Notes under the pieces: generated by a model
What the model was told of the DNA's origin: nothing
The model's input: the letters and a program-made list of their open reading frames with translations, nothing else
Databases searched by the model: none
Assembly: GCA_017409265.1 (NCBI GenBank)
Contig: JAFQSY010000004.1
Location: 16,526 to 80,525, forward strand
DNA from: Clostridia bacterium
GTDB taxonomy: Bacteria > Bacillota > Clostridia > Oscillospirales > Acutalibacteraceae
Direction: 5' to 3'
Length of the DNA stretch: 64,000 nt
Program-made: the position numbers and the translations under genes
Part shown: in pieces, positions 15,966-24,950 of the stretch
How the letters are laid out: each line of letters starts with the position of its first letter
Position numbering within the stretch: position 1 is the first letter of the stretch

Positions 15966-16751
15966 ATGGCAAGATTTTGTTCTCTTTTTTCATCAAGCGA
16001 CGGCAACTGCACCTATATAGGCTGCTCTCAAGGCGGCATACTTATTGACATCGGCATAAGTGCAAAAAGAACAGAGCAGGCTCTTTCCGACATCGGAGTT
16101 TCGCCGTCATCTCTCGCTGCAATTTTCGTCACTCACGAACACTCCGACCACATAAAAGGCATAAGAGTTTTCGCAGAACGCTACGGAATAAAGGTCTATT
16201 CCTCCGCAGGCACTCTTGCCGGTATGGAAGAACTGAATGCAGTTACATCAAAAACAAAAACAGATATTATCCCCGAAAACGGAATTGAAGCAGGCGGAAT
16301 GTTCATACGCCCTTTTAGAACACCGCACGACAGCCGTGAAAGCACTGGCTACAGCATCGTCACACCCGACGGAAAAAGGCTTTCGGTTGCAACGGATATC
16401 GGAACAGTAACAGACACCGTTATGAATGCCGTCTACGGCAGCGACCTTATTTTGCTCGAATCCAACCATGACGTAGGAATGCTTCAAAACGGGCCGTATC
16501 CTTATTTTCTTAAGCAAAGAATCCTTTCTAATCACGGCCATCTTTCAAACGAAAACTGCGCAAAAGCCGCCGTTAAGCTTGCTGAATCGGGCACAACAAG
16601 ATTCGTTCTCGGTCACTTAAGCAAGGAAAACAACATACCCTCTCTCGCATTTGAAACAACGCGTTTCGCAATGACAATGGCAGGAATGAAAGAAAACACA
16701 GACTATCTTCTCACCATTGCAGGCAATAACAATCCCGTTATAGCGCTCTAA
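15966..16751 (+). CDS. walJ: Metallo-beta-lactamase fold exonuclease, WalJ/YycJ type
   Basis: 261 residues with the metallo-beta-lactamase motif THEHSDH (56-62) and further His/Asp ligands (PHDS, TDIG, LESNHD, GHLS). The pattern and length match WalJ/YycJ, a 5'-to-3' double-strand DNA exonuclease linked to the WalRK system and DNA repair in other Bacillota. No walRK genes are in view. The start at MARFCSLFSS was preferred over an earlier ATG because a GAAAGG site lies 8-9 bases before it. It converges on the M23 gene with a 4-base overlap. Confidence 0.85.
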   Translation: MARFCSLFSSSDGNCTYIGCSQGGILIDIGISAKRTEQALSDIGVSPSSLAAIFVTHEHSDHIKGIRVFAERYGIKVYSSAGTLAGMEELNAVTSKTKTDIIPENGIEAGGMFIRPFRTPHDSRESTGYSIVTPDGKRLSVATDIGTVTDTVMNAVYGSDLILLESNHDVGMLQNGPYPYFLKQRILSNHGHLSNENCAKAAVKLAESGTTRFVLGHLSKENNIPSLAFETTRFAMTMAGMKENTDYLLTIAGNNNPVIAL

Positions 16752-17842
16752 TCTTCAGGGGTTTGCGATACCGCGACGGTTGTCAGATGCCTCATGCTGT
16801 CTGGATATGATTCATCAAAAATATCATAAACCCTCTTATATTCTCCCGTTTCCGCATCCTTGATAACCGTTGATTTGTTTTTATTCAGCAACTCTACAAG
16901 TGCATACATATCAATCCATATCTGATTTGTTCCCTCCTTCTGCACCTCGTTAAAAACAAGCTGCATACCGAGATGCAGATGCGGAACATTCATTCCGTTG
17001 ACATTCTCCTCTTCGGAATATCCCGTCATTCCGAGATATCCGATAACCTCCCCCGCTTTAACGGTTGAGCCGATTTCAAGACCCTCCTTATAGGGTCTGT
17101 TTCTTCTTAAATGAGCATAATAATATGAGCGTTTTCCGTCAAAGCTTCTTACTGCAATTCTCCAACCACCGTAGCGATTCCAGCCAATCGCCTCAACTGT
17201 TCCACCCTCAACCGCAACTATCGGCGTTCCGATAGAACCCATCAAATCGTTGCCAAGATGCTTTCTTTTATAGCCGTAAGAACGCGAAACACCGTAATCA
17301 TCATAATGGCTGAACCAGAAGCCCTCTGCAATCGGTGAATACGCCTTTAACCCATAGCCTTCGGTTATTTTTATTCCACCGTTACCATCAGGCGCAACCT
17401 TTGTATACTCACCGACCAGCCCCGACAAAACGGCACCGTAGGCTTCTTTGTAAAATGCGTAATATTTGTTTGTTGCCATAAGGTCATCAACGGTCATATC
17501 CCCGCTCAATGCTTCGACAAGCTTATCAAGTTGCGAACGCTTGTATCCGCTCCAGTCTCCGCCGTTTTTGCAAGCAAGAAATGAAAGAGTGTCAATCCAC
17601 GAAAGATGTTTTTCTGTTCCGTAGCTGGAAATATCAAGTTCCATTGTGTCACTCAACGCACGGTAACAAACCGAAAAATCTACCCATTTTATATATTTTT
17701 CCGTTGTCTGCTCTGCCGTTTGAGTAACCGCTGCGGTATCTGCCGGTGTTTCCGAAAATCGAACCGCAAAAACACCGCAAATAACCACAAATGCGCATGC
17801 CGCAAGTATAATCAAACGCTCCTTCAGCATTCTCAAAATCAT
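16748..17842 (-). CDS. Membrane-anchored M23 peptidase
   Basis: About 364 residues: one N-terminal membrane segment (about 7-28), a helical middle region, and a C-terminal M23 domain. Zinc ligands are present in the sequence KHLGNDLMG (HxxxD), YYYAHL and PHLHLG. It probably trims peptidoglycan cross-bridges outside the cell. A spore-cortex or division role cannot be settled from sequence. The first codons are ambiguous (GTG, ATG and a later TTG crowd a GGAG site); the ATG was taken. It diverges from rlmH with 37 bases between them. Confidence 0.85.
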   Translation of the reverse strand: MILRMLKERLIILAACAFVVICGVFAVRFSETPADTAAVTQTAEQTTEKYIKWVDFSVCYRALSDTMELDISSYGTEKHLSWIDTLSFLACKNGGDWSGYKRSQLDKLVEALSGDMTVDDLMATNKYYAFYKEAYGAVLSGLVGEYTKVAPDGNGGIKITEGYGLKAYSPIAEGFWFSHYDDYGVSRSYGYKRKHLGNDLMGSIGTPIVAVEGGTVEAIGWNRYGGWRIAVRSFDGKRSYYYAHLRRNRPYKEGLEIGSTVKAGEVIGYLGMTGYSEEENVNGMNVPHLHLGMQLVFNEVQKEGTNQIWIDMYALVELLNKNKSTVIKDAETGEYKRVYDIFDESYPDSMRHLTTVAVSQTPED

Positions 17843-17879
17843 CACTCCATTTTAACTATATGAAACATCGGAGGTAAAA

Positions 17880-18362
17880 ATGATTAACATAAACATCATC
17901 TGCATCGGCAAATTAAAAGAGGATTATCTTCGCAACGCGTGCGCCGAATACGAAAAAAGACTCGGCGCATTCTGTAAATTAAAAATAACGGAGCTTACCC
18001 CTGCAAGGCTGCCCGAAAACCCGAATGACGCGCAGATTGAAGCGGCACTTAATGACGAAAGCGAACGCATTCTTGCAAAAATTTTAAACAGCGATGCCGT
18101 TTTTGCGCTGTGCATAGAGGGCAAGGAATTATCCTCAGAAAGCTTTTCAAAAGAGATTGAAAAATGCGCCGTTTCAGGCTTTGGCTCTCTGTGTTTTGTT
18201 GTCGGCGGCTCACACGGACTTTCCCCTGCGGTTAAAAGCAGAGCAAAGTTCAGACTGTCAATGAGCCCCATGACATTCCCTCATCAGCTCGCAAGAGTCA
18301 TGCTGCTCGAACAGATTTACCGCGCATTCATGATTTCAAGCGGAGGAAAATATCATAAATAG
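17880..18362 (+). CDS. rlmH: 23S rRNA pseudouridine-1915 N3-methyltransferase
   Basis: 160 residues, the normal length of RlmH, a SPOUT methyltransferase that methylates pseudouridine 1915 in 23S rRNA helix 69 of the assembled ribosome. Family marks are plain: IICIGKLK at the N-terminus, the SAM-binding knot VVGGSHGLS, MTFPHQLARVMLLEQIYRA and the C-terminal GGKYHK. RlmH lies next to walJ and M23/HtrA genes in many Bacillota, as here. A CGGAGG site precedes the ATG. Confidence 0.95.
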   Translation: MININIICIGKLKEDYLRNACAEYEKRLGAFCKLKITELTPARLPENPNDAQIEAALNDESERILAKILNSDAVFALCIEGKELSSESFSKEIEKCAVSGFGSLCFVVGGSHGLSPAVKSRAKFRLSMSPMTFPHQLARVMLLEQIYRAFMISSGGKYHK

Positions 18363-18466
18363 CCCGAAAATATTCGGCAGTTTTACACCCTTTTCGCCCA
18401 AGTTTTTTATAATTTTGTTCAGATTACCAAATCTTTCAAAAAACAGAAAAATTAATCAAAAAACTG

Positions 18467-18495
18467 TTGCATATTTCCTTGAAAATGTATAAAAT
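18467..18495 (+). promoter_or_regulatory. Promoter of gap
   Basis: TTGCAT, a 17-base spacer and TAAAAT within a TGTATAAAAT stretch. It is followed by an AT-rich leader and a strong TTTGGAGG ribosome site, in keeping with high expression of GAPDH. Confidence 0.6.
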
Positions 18496-18539
18496 AAATA
18501 CGGTCAAAAATTAAAATTTATTTTTGGAGGTAATTCACC

Positions 18540-19556
18540 ATGGCAGTTAAAGTTGCAATTAACGGTTTCGGCCGTATCGGCCGTCTTGCTTTCCGTCAGA
18601 TGTTCGGCGCAGAAGGCTACGAAATCGTTGCTATCAACGACCTTACAAATCCCGCAATGCTTGCTCACCTTCTCAAGTACGACACAGCACAGGGCAGATA
18701 CGCTCTCGCTGATACAGTAGTTGCAGGCGAAGACAGCATCACAGTTGACGGCAAAGAAATCAAAATCTATGCTAAGGCTAACGCTGCAGAGCTTCCCTGG
18801 GGCGAAATCGGTGTTGATGTTGTTCTTGAGTGCACAGGTTTCTACACCTCAAAGGCAAAGAGCCAGGCTCACATCGACGCAGGCGCAAAGAAGGTTGTTA
18901 TTTCCGCTCCCGCAGGCAATGACCTTCCCACAATCGTTTACAGCGTAAATGAAAATACTCTTACAGCTGATGATACAATCATCTCCGCTGCTTCATGCAC
19001 AACAAACTGCCTTGCTCCCATGGCAAAGGCTCTCAACGACTATGCTCCCATCCAGAGCGGTATCATGACAACTGTTCATGCATACACTGGCGACCAGATG
19101 GTTCTTGACGGTCCTCACAGAAAGGGCGACTTCAGAAGAGCAAGAGCTGCTGCTGCTAACATCGTTCCCAACTCAACAGGCGCTGCAAAGGCTATCGGTC
19201 TTGTTATTCCTGAGCTCAACGGCAAGCTTATCGGCTCCGCACAGAGAGTTCCCGTTCCCACAGGCTCAACAACAATCCTTGTTGCAGTTGTTAAGGGCGA
19301 CAACATCACTAAGGAAGGCATCAATGCTGCTATGAAAGCTGCTTCATCAGCATCATTCGGCTACACAGAGGAAGAACTCGTTTCAAGCGATATCATCGGT
19401 ATCACTTACGGCTCACTCTTCGATGCTACTCAGACAATGGTTACAAAGATTGAAGACGGTCTCTATCAGGTTCAGGTTGTTTCATGGTATGACAATGAAA
19501 ACAGCTACACAAGCCAGATGGTTCGTACAATCAAGTACTTCGCAGAGCTTGCATAA
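18540..19556 (+). CDS. gap: Glyceraldehyde-3-phosphate dehydrogenase
   Basis: 338 residues. Cytoplasmic glycolytic enzyme that oxidises glyceraldehyde-3-phosphate to 1,3-bisphosphoglycerate with NAD. The NAD fold begins NGFGRIGR; Asp34 (AINDLT) favours NAD over NADP. Catalytic Cys153 sits in [12 protein letters not shown]. Codon use is strongly biased (GCT, GTT, AAC, CTT), as expected of a highly expressed gene. It is a single-gene unit with its own promoter and terminator. Confidence 0.97.
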   Translation: MAVKVAINGFGRIGRLAFRQMFGAEGYEIVAINDLTNPAMLAHLLKYDTAQGRYALADTVVAGEDSITVDGKEIKIYAKANAAELPWGEIGVDVVLECTGFYTSKAKSQAHIDAGAKKVVISAPAGNDLPTIVYSVNENTLTADDTIISAASCTTNCLAPMAKALNDYAPIQSGIMTTVHAYTGDQMVLDGPHRKGDFRRARAAAANIVPNSTGAAKAIGLVIPELNGKLIGSAQRVPVPTGSTTILVAVVKGDNITKEGINAAMKAASSASFGYTEEELVSSDIIGITYGSLFDATQTMVTKIEDGLYQVQVVSWYDNENSYTSQMVRTIKYFAELA

Positions 19557-19574
19557 TTTAAGCTAAAGTTTATC

Positions 19575-19601
19575 AAAGGGTCGGCTAACTACCGACCCTT
19601 T
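19575..19601 (+). terminator. Terminator after gap
   Basis: A 10-bp stem AAAGGGTCGG/CCGACCCTTT with a 7-base loop, followed by a T-rich stretch (TATTATTCTT), 19 bases after the stop codon. Confidence 0.85.
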
Positions 19602-19624
19602 ATTATTCTTCATCAGGTGGTATT

Positions 19625-20350
19625 ATGGGATTGAAACGTCTTGACAAGTTAATAGCGCTCAACTGCAATGTTTCAAGAAAAGAGGCAAGAAAGCTTATAA
19701 AAGATGCAGCAGTAACGGTCAATTCAAGGGTTTGTCTTCGCGCGGAGGAGCTTGTTGATGGGGATGTTGATGATATTTCTGTAAAGGGATATAACTTTAC
19801 AGCAAAAGAGCATGTTTACATCATGCTCAACAAGCCGAAGGGGGTTATCAGCGCAACAACCGACCCTGCAAAAAAGACGGTTATTGATATCATCCCCGAC
19901 AGCATGAAAAGACGCAGTCTTTTCCCTGCAGGAAGGCTTGACAGAGATACCACGGGTCTTTTAATTATAACGGATGACGGCGCTTTTTCTCACCGCATAA
20001 TGAGCCCTGCGCACCATGTTTTCAAGACCTATCAGGCGGTTTTATCCTATCCGATTGATGAAAATGACATTAAGAAATTAGAGGACGGAATAACCCTCGG
20101 TGACGGTACGGAATGTCTACCCGCAAAGGTGAAAGCCTTTACAACAAATGACGGTTTGCCTGCCGCCGAAATATGTATAAGAGAGGGTAAATACCATCAG
20201 GTTAAGAGGATGTTCCATGCGCTCGGAAATAACGTTGAGCAGCTCCGCAGGATTCAGATAGGCGCATTAAAGCTTGACACATCACTTGAAGATGGAGAAT
20301 GCCGCGAGCTGACAGAAGAAGAGCTTGAACTGATATTTAAAGACGAATAA
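19625..20350 (+). CDS. RsuA/RluB-family pseudouridine synthase
   Basis: 241 residues: an S4 RNA-binding domain (about 3-60) and a pseudouridine synthase domain. The catalytic motif GRLDRDTTGLLIITDDG carries the essential Asp. It isomerises a uridine in rRNA; the 16S (RsuA) and 23S (RluB) types cannot be told apart safely here, though the length suits RsuA. It follows the gap terminator closely, so it needs a promoter close to its start that was not identified. A large hairpin lies just after it. Confidence 0.9.
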   Translation: MGLKRLDKLIALNCNVSRKEARKLIKDAAVTVNSRVCLRAEELVDGDVDDISVKGYNFTAKEHVYIMLNKPKGVISATTDPAKKTVIDIIPDSMKRRSLFPAGRLDRDTTGLLIITDDGAFSHRIMSPAHHVFKTYQAVLSYPIDENDIKKLEDGITLGDGTECLPAKVKAFTTNDGLPAAEICIREGKYHQVKRMFHALGNNVEQLRRIQIGALKLDTSLEDGECRELTEEELELIFKDE

Positions 20351-20363
20351 TAAGATTTAAATA

Positions 20364-20437
20364 AAACACATTATCTCGCCTTTGACCGCATAGTTTGTCT
20401 GTATAGACTATGCCATGAAAGGTGAGATAATGTGTTT
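20364..20437 (+). promoter_or_regulatory. Large hairpin covering a ribosome site and start codon
   Basis: A 20-bp stem (20364-20383 with 20418-20437, one G-U pair) encloses a second 7-bp stem (GCATAGT/ACTATGC). The right arm contains the AAAGGTGAG ribosome site and the GTG start of the next gene. No T-run follows, so it does not look like a normal terminator. In RNA it should hide the translation start. Confidence 0.7.
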
Positions 20438-21271
20438 GTTGTTTTAAGGACTGTCAAACCCGCAAACGGTTTTTTCAAAAAGAAACGCCAAAAAAAGAAT
20501 TTTGAACTTTGCGAGCCTGTTTCATTTTCAACCGAAAACGGTCTTCCGTTTTTTATTCTCGATGTCCTTGAAGATAAAAGCGGAATAAATTGGAGCTTAA
20601 CAGAAGAAAAATGCGGAAGATATGTTTCACGGATTGTTGCTCCGAGAAGCATCACCCTGCCCGATAACCGCCGTTTAAAAAGATTTGTACCCGGCATTTC
20701 AAACGGAATATTCATTTTCAACACCGCTTTGGATATCATAAAGAAAGCAAAAATCGCCCCCGAAGCCGTCAGCATAACCGTCATCGACCGAAACGCGTCG
20801 ATAAATGCCGAAATTCACAGACTGCTGCCGTTTGCTTCGGCGGTCAGAGTTGTTACTTCGCGACCTGATCGGTATTCCCCCGTGTGCGAAAGAATATATA
20901 ATGAATTTGGTGCAAGTATAGTCATACGGCCCGCTTATGAGCCATGTGATAAAAAAGATATTGTCATCTGCTGCGACGGCGCAACATCGCAATCCATGCA
21001 GAATGCCGCAGTTTTTTCATTCAGACGGGGTATTTACGGAAAAATCCGCTTTTATTGTAGCGGTACGGAGCTTTCAGAAAAACACAGAGAGATTATCCCC
21101 GACAGCATTGACTCCGCAGATTTTGCCTCCGCGCTGACAGAACTTTGCGGAAGCACGGAATATAAATCCTCAACTTTCTCGCAGACGAAAATAAATTGCA
21201 ATGTTTGCGGCGATGCATCTGCCGAAAAATGCCTTTGCTGTTACATTTACGGCAAAGGACAAAACCAATAA
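20432..21271 (+). CDS. Protein of unknown function, cysteine-rich C-terminus
   Basis: 279 residues; no family recognised. The N-terminus is basic (KKKRQKK, about 16-22). The middle has alternating strands and helices (for example ITVIDRNASINAEI and VRVVTSRPDRYSPV) that could be a Rossmann-like fold, but no nucleotide-binding motif is clear. The C-terminus carries a cysteine cluster (CNVCG then CLCC) that might bind a metal. No signal peptide or membrane segment is seen. GTG start with an AAAGGTGAG site 5 bases upstream, both inside a large hairpin. It lies between a pseudouridine synthase and greA; function cannot be inferred. Confidence 0.75.
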   Translation: MFVVLRTVKPANGFFKKKRQKKNFELCEPVSFSTENGLPFFILDVLEDKSGINWSLTEEKCGRYVSRIVAPRSITLPDNRRLKRFVPGISNGIFIFNTALDIIKKAKIAPEAVSITVIDRNASINAEIHRLLPFASAVRVVTSRPDRYSPVCERIYNEFGASIVIRPAYEPCDKKDIVICCDGATSQSMQNAAVFSFRRGIYGKIRFYCSGTELSEKHREIIPDSIDSADFASALTELCGSTEYKSSTFSQTKINCNVCGDASAEKCLCCYIYGKGQNQ

Positions 21272-21275
21272 ATGC

Positions 21276-21304
21276 TTGACATTATTATTTATATTATATA
21301 TAAT
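21276..21304 (+). promoter_or_regulatory. Consensus sigma-A promoter of greA
   Basis: TTGACA, exactly 17 bases, then TATAAT: both hexamers match consensus. It starts just after the stop codon of the upstream gene, leaving a leader of about 50 bases before greA. Confidence 0.9.
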
Positions 21305-21359
21305 ATAACGGAAAATGGAATTGTATAGTTAACTATCAATTAAAAGGAGATACATCGAA

Positions 21360-21830
21360 ATGGAAAAACAGACAATCTTTACCCGTGAGGATTACGAAAA
21401 ACTCAGCGCGCAGCTTAATAAGCTCAAGACCGAAGGCAGAGATGATATCGCAGAGAAAATCAAAGAAGCCCGCTCTCACGGTGACCTTTCCGAAAATGCC
21501 GAATATGATGAGGCAATGAACGAACAGGCTAAAATGGAAGCTGAAATAGCAAAGCTTGAATCTGACCTTCGCAACGCCAAAATTCTTGATGAAGAAGAGC
21601 TTACAACCGAATCAATCCACATCGGTTCAAAAGTTAAGCTTTACGATATGGATTTTGAAGAAGAGGTTGAATATAAAATTCTCGGCAAGAGCGATGTTGA
21701 CAACGGAATCATCTCCGACCTTTCACCCTTAGGCTCGGCTATCATGGGCAAAAAAGTCGGTGATATCGCTGAAGTGCATACTCCCGGCGGTAAAATCATC
21801 AAGATGCAGATTCTTGCGATTTCAAAATAA
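21360..21830 (+). CDS. greA: Transcription elongation factor GreA
   Basis: 156 residues, the normal length. GreA enters the secondary channel of RNA polymerase and rescues backtracked complexes by stimulating transcript cleavage. The N-terminal coiled coil with the tip residues DLSENAEYDEA, which hold the acidic cleavage pair, is intact, and the C-terminal globular domain (SPLGSAIMGKKVGD) is typical. An AAAAGGAG site precedes the start. lysS follows on the same strand, a common pairing, but a terminator-like hairpin lies between. Confidence 0.96.
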   Translation: MEKQTIFTREDYEKLSAQLNKLKTEGRDDIAEKIKEARSHGDLSENAEYDEAMNEQAKMEAEIAKLESDLRNAKILDEEELTTESIHIGSKVKLYDMDFEEEVEYKILGKSDVDNGIISDLSPLGSAIMGKKVGDIAEVHTPGGKIIKMQILAISK

Positions 21831-21852
21831 TTTCAAAAAGTTAAAATATGCG

Positions 21853-21895
21853 GCGATGGGAAACGGGAGCAAAGTGCTCCCCCTGTCGCTTTTTT
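21853..21895 (+). terminator. Stem-loop with T-run between greA and lysS
   Basis: GGGAGC-AAAGT-GCTCCC forms the inner stem and GCGA/TCGC closes the outer stem across an internal loop, followed by CTTTTTT. It may end part of the greA transcripts, with lysS on read-through; the lysS ribosome site follows directly. Confidence 0.7.
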
Positions 21896-21916
21896 AAAGA
21901 AAGGGAATCATAAATT

Positions 21917-23425
21917 ATGGCTGAAGAAAAGATTATCAATGCCGCTCCCGAAGAGGAGCAGGTTCAGGACGTAAATGAACTCCGTCAGATTCGTGTTGAA
22001 AAACTTGAAGCACTCCAGGCAGCAGGCAAGGACCCGTTTCAGATAACAACCGCAGAGCAGTCAATCCACAATGCTGAAATCGTTGAACGCTTTGAAGAGC
22101 TTGAAAACACAGACGTATGCATCAGCGGACGTATGATGAGCCGCCGTGATATGGGCAAGGCAAACTTCATTGATATCAGAGACCGCAGCGGCAGAATGCA
22201 GGTTTACGTTAAGATTGACGAAATCGGCGAAGAAAATTTTGCTGAATTTAAGAAGTGGGACATCGGCGATATTGTTGAAGTTAAGGGCTTTGTTTTCAGA
22301 ACAAGAAGAGGCGAAGTTTCCGTTCATGCAAAGGAAATCCGCCTTCTCACAAAGTCACTCCTTCCCCTGCCCGAAAAATTCCATGGTCTTACCAACACAG
22401 ACACTCGTTACAGAAGACGTTATCTTGACCTCATCATGAATCCCGATGTTAAGGACACCTTTATCAAGCGTTCTCTCATTATAAGAGAAATCAGAAATTA
22501 TCTTGATTCACAGGGCTTCATTGAGGTTGAAACTCCTATTCTTGTTTCAAACGCAGGTGGTGCCGCCGCAAGACCCTTTGAAACACACCACAACGCACTC
22601 AACGAAGATTTTAAGCTCCGCATTTCTCTTGAACTTTACCTCAAAAGACTTATCGTCGGCGGCATGGAAAAGGTTTATGAAATCGGCAGAGTTTTCAGAA
22701 ACGAAGGTGTTGACACACGTCACAATCCCGAGTTTACTCTCATGGAGCTCTATCAGGCATTCACCGATTACAACGGCATGATGGATCTTACCGAAAATCT
22801 CTACCGCCATGTTGCACAGGCTGTTCTCGGTACAACAACAATCATCTTTAACGGTGTTGAAATGGATCTCGGCAAGCCTTTTGAGAGAATCACAATGGTT
22901 GATGCTGTTAAAAAGTATGCAGGCATTGACTGGAACGAGGTTGAAACTCTCGAGGATGCAAGAGCTCTTGCGGACAAGCATCACATCGAATATGAAAAGA
23001 GACACGGCAAGGGCGATATCCTTGCAATGTTCTTTGAAGAATACGCTGAAGAACATCTCATTCAGCCCACATTCGTTATGGACCACCCCATTGAGATTTC
23101 TCCTCTCACAAAGAAAAAGCCCGAAGATCCCAACTATGTTGAGCGTTTCGAGTTCTTCATGAACGGCTGGGAAATGGCAAATGCTTATTCGGAGCTTAAC
23201 GACCCCATTGACCAGAGAGAAAGATTCAAGGCTCAGGAAGCACAGCTTGCACAAGGTGACGACGAAGCCAACACAACCGACGAGGACTTCCTCATGGCTC
23301 TCGAATACGGTATGCCCCCCACAGGCGGTATCGGATTCGGTATTGACAGAATGTGCATGCTCCTTACAGACTCACAGGCTATCAGAGACGTTCTTCTCTT
23401 CCCCACAATGAAGAGCATCGACTGA
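21917..23425 (+). CDS. lysS: Lysyl-tRNA synthetase, class II
   Basis: 502 residues. Charges tRNA-Lys with lysine in the cytoplasm. An OB-fold anticodon domain (about 60-165) precedes the class II catalytic core. Motif 2 (FRNEGVDTRHNPEFTLMELYQ) and motif 3 (GFGIDRMCML) are intact, as is ETPILVSNAGGAAARPF near motif 1. Strong codon bias fits high expression. The next gene begins 2 bases after its stop, so lysS may head transcription into the surface-polymer cluster. Confidence 0.96.
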   Translation: MAEEKIINAAPEEEQVQDVNELRQIRVEKLEALQAAGKDPFQITTAEQSIHNAEIVERFEELENTDVCISGRMMSRRDMGKANFIDIRDRSGRMQVYVKIDEIGEENFAEFKKWDIGDIVEVKGFVFRTRRGEVSVHAKEIRLLTKSLLPLPEKFHGLTNTDTRYRRRYLDLIMNPDVKDTFIKRSLIIREIRNYLDSQGFIEVETPILVSNAGGAAARPFETHHNALNEDFKLRISLELYLKRLIVGGMEKVYEIGRVFRNEGVDTRHNPEFTLMELYQAFTDYNGMMDLTENLYRHVAQAVLGTTTIIFNGVEMDLGKPFERITMVDAVKKYAGIDWNEVETLEDARALADKHHIEYEKRHGKGDILAMFFEEYAEEHLIQPTFVMDHPIEISPLTKKKPEDPNYVERFEFFMNGWEMANAYSELNDPIDQRERFKAQEAQLAQGDDEANTTDEDFLMALEYGMPPTGGIGFGIDRMCMLLTDSQAIRDVLLFPTMKSID

Positions 23426-23427
23426 TT

Positions 23428-24123
23428 ATGAAAATATCCGTTGCACTTGCCGCATACAAAGGCGAGCAGTATATAGCCGGGCAGCTTGAATCCATCCTCG
23501 GGCAACTCGGTAAAGATGATGAGATTATTGTTTCCGACGATTATCCAGCAGGCGAAACCCGAGATATCGTTCTCAATCTCGCATCAGGCGACAACAGAAT
23601 ACGCTATATTGAAGGTACAGGCAAAGGAGTAGTTAAAAACTTTGAAAACGCTCTCATGCATTGCAGCGGAGATGTTATCTTTCTCTGCGATCAGGATGAT
23701 GTGTGGATGCCCGATAAGGTTGAATGCGTTATGAAAGAAATCCGCAACGGTGCGCAGCTCGTTCTTCACGATGCATCGTCAACCGATGCCGACCTCAATA
23801 TCACAGACGAATCGTATTTTTCTTCTCACGGCTCCAACACATCATTTCTCGGCAATATTGCAAGAAATTCATTTGTCGGATGCTGTATGGCGTTCACCCG
23901 CTCTGTTCTGGAAGAATCACTCCCTTTCCCCGAGGAGCTTCCGATGCATGACTGGTGGATAGCACTCGTTGCTCTGAAGAAAAACAGAAAAACCGTGTTG
24001 CTCAAAAAGCCGCTTATTCTTTGGCGCAGACACGGCGGTAATGTTACGGGCGGCAAAACCTCTTTTATGCAGAAAATTTCATGGAGGCTGAAAATCGTTT
24101 CGTCTTTGGCAAGGATTAAGTGA
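23428..24123 (+). CDS. Family 2 glycosyltransferase, rhamnosyltransferase-like
   Basis: 231 residues of the GT-A fold. The sugar-nucleotide site shows SVALAAYKGEQYI, SDDY and the metal-binding CDQDDVWMPDK, typical of GT2 enzymes such as RfbF/RfbG-like rhamnosyltransferases. It acts in the cytoplasm, adding a sugar to a lipid-linked precursor; the sugar is not known. It starts 2 bases after lysS with no clear ribosome site, suggesting translational coupling. First gene of the surface-polymer cluster. Confidence 0.85.
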   Translation: MKISVALAAYKGEQYIAGQLESILGQLGKDDEIIVSDDYPAGETRDIVLNLASGDNRIRYIEGTGKGVVKNFENALMHCSGDVIFLCDQDDVWMPDKVECVMKEIRNGAQLVLHDASSTDADLNITDESYFSSHGSNTSFLGNIARNSFVGCCMAFTRSVLEESLPFPEELPMHDWWIALVALKKNRKTVLLKKPLILWRRHGGNVTGGKTSFMQKISWRLKIVSSLARIK

Positions 24124-24175
24124 CATTTTATGTCATTTGTATTTTCCAATATGTGCCTTGGAAAGGAAAAAATTA

Positions 24176-24934
24176 ATGGATAAAAAAATAACCGGCTGCA
24201 TAGTGACCTATAACAACATTGCAACCATCGACAATGCTCTGGGTTCACTTCTCAAATGCACCGAGGTTCCGTTCACTCTTTACGTTGTTGATAACGGCTC
24301 AACTGACGGAACGGTTGAACATATAGAAAAGAACTATCCCGAAGTCGTTCTTGTGAAGAGCGGCGGCAATATCGGCTTTGGCGCAGGTCATAATTATATT
24401 CTTGACAGACTCGATTCCGATTATCACGCAATTATAAATCCCGATATAATTGTCAGGGATGATGTTATCGCAAAGCTTGCGGAGTTTCTCAACAATAACG
24501 GTGACATCGGCATGGCATCACCCGAAATAAGATTCCCCGACGGCAGAATCCAGATTCTCGGAAAGCTCAATCCGAACCCCGTTTATCTTGTTGCAAGCAG
24601 ATTAAGAGGAAATAAGCCCGGTAAAATACTTCGCAAATATGCGATGCTTGACCGTGACCTTTCCGTTCCTACCGATATTGAAAACGCAACGGGATGTTTT
24701 ATGTTTATAAGAACAAAGCTTTTCAAAGAAATCGGCGGTTTTGATAAGCGCTATTTCATGTATTTTGAGGATGGTGACCTTACCCGTGAAGTAAATCAAA
24801 GGAGCCGTGTGGTGTATTACCCCGGCGCTACCGTTTACCATGAATGGGGCCGTGAATCCAAAAAGAATTTTAAGCTCAAGCTTATTCAAATCCAATCAAT
24901 GATGAATTACTTCAAAAAATGGGGTTTGAAATAA
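24176..24934 (+). CDS. Family 2 glycosyltransferase, WbbL/rhamnosyltransferase type
   Basis: 252 residues. GT2 features are clear: CIVTYNN at the start, VDNGSTDGTVE, the NPDI metal-binding region and a conserved GCFMFIRTKLF / FFEDGD-like stretch (here YFEDGDL). The pattern is that of WbbL-like rhamnosyltransferases that put the second sugar on lipid-linked GlcNAc. The start follows a GGAAAGGA site by about 8 bases. It probably helps build the linkage unit or a side chain of the polymer made by this cluster. Confidence 0.85.
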   Translation: MDKKITGCIVTYNNIATIDNALGSLLKCTEVPFTLYVVDNGSTDGTVEHIEKNYPEVVLVKSGGNIGFGAGHNYILDRLDSDYHAIINPDIIVRDDVIAKLAEFLNNNGDIGMASPEIRFPDGRIQILGKLNPNPVYLVASRLRGNKPGKILRKYAMLDRDLSVPTDIENATGCFMFIRTKLFKEIGGFDKRYFMYFEDGDLTREVNQRSRVVYYPGATVYHEWGRESKKNFKLKLIQIQSMMNYFKKWGLK

Positions 24935-24950
24935 CAAGGAAATAACAGCT

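Noticed and set aside
22547-23254. Long open frame antisense to lysS (235 residues)
   Set aside because: Codon content mirrors the lysS frame, no ribosome site, and a low-complexity residue mix; lysS is certain on the other strand.
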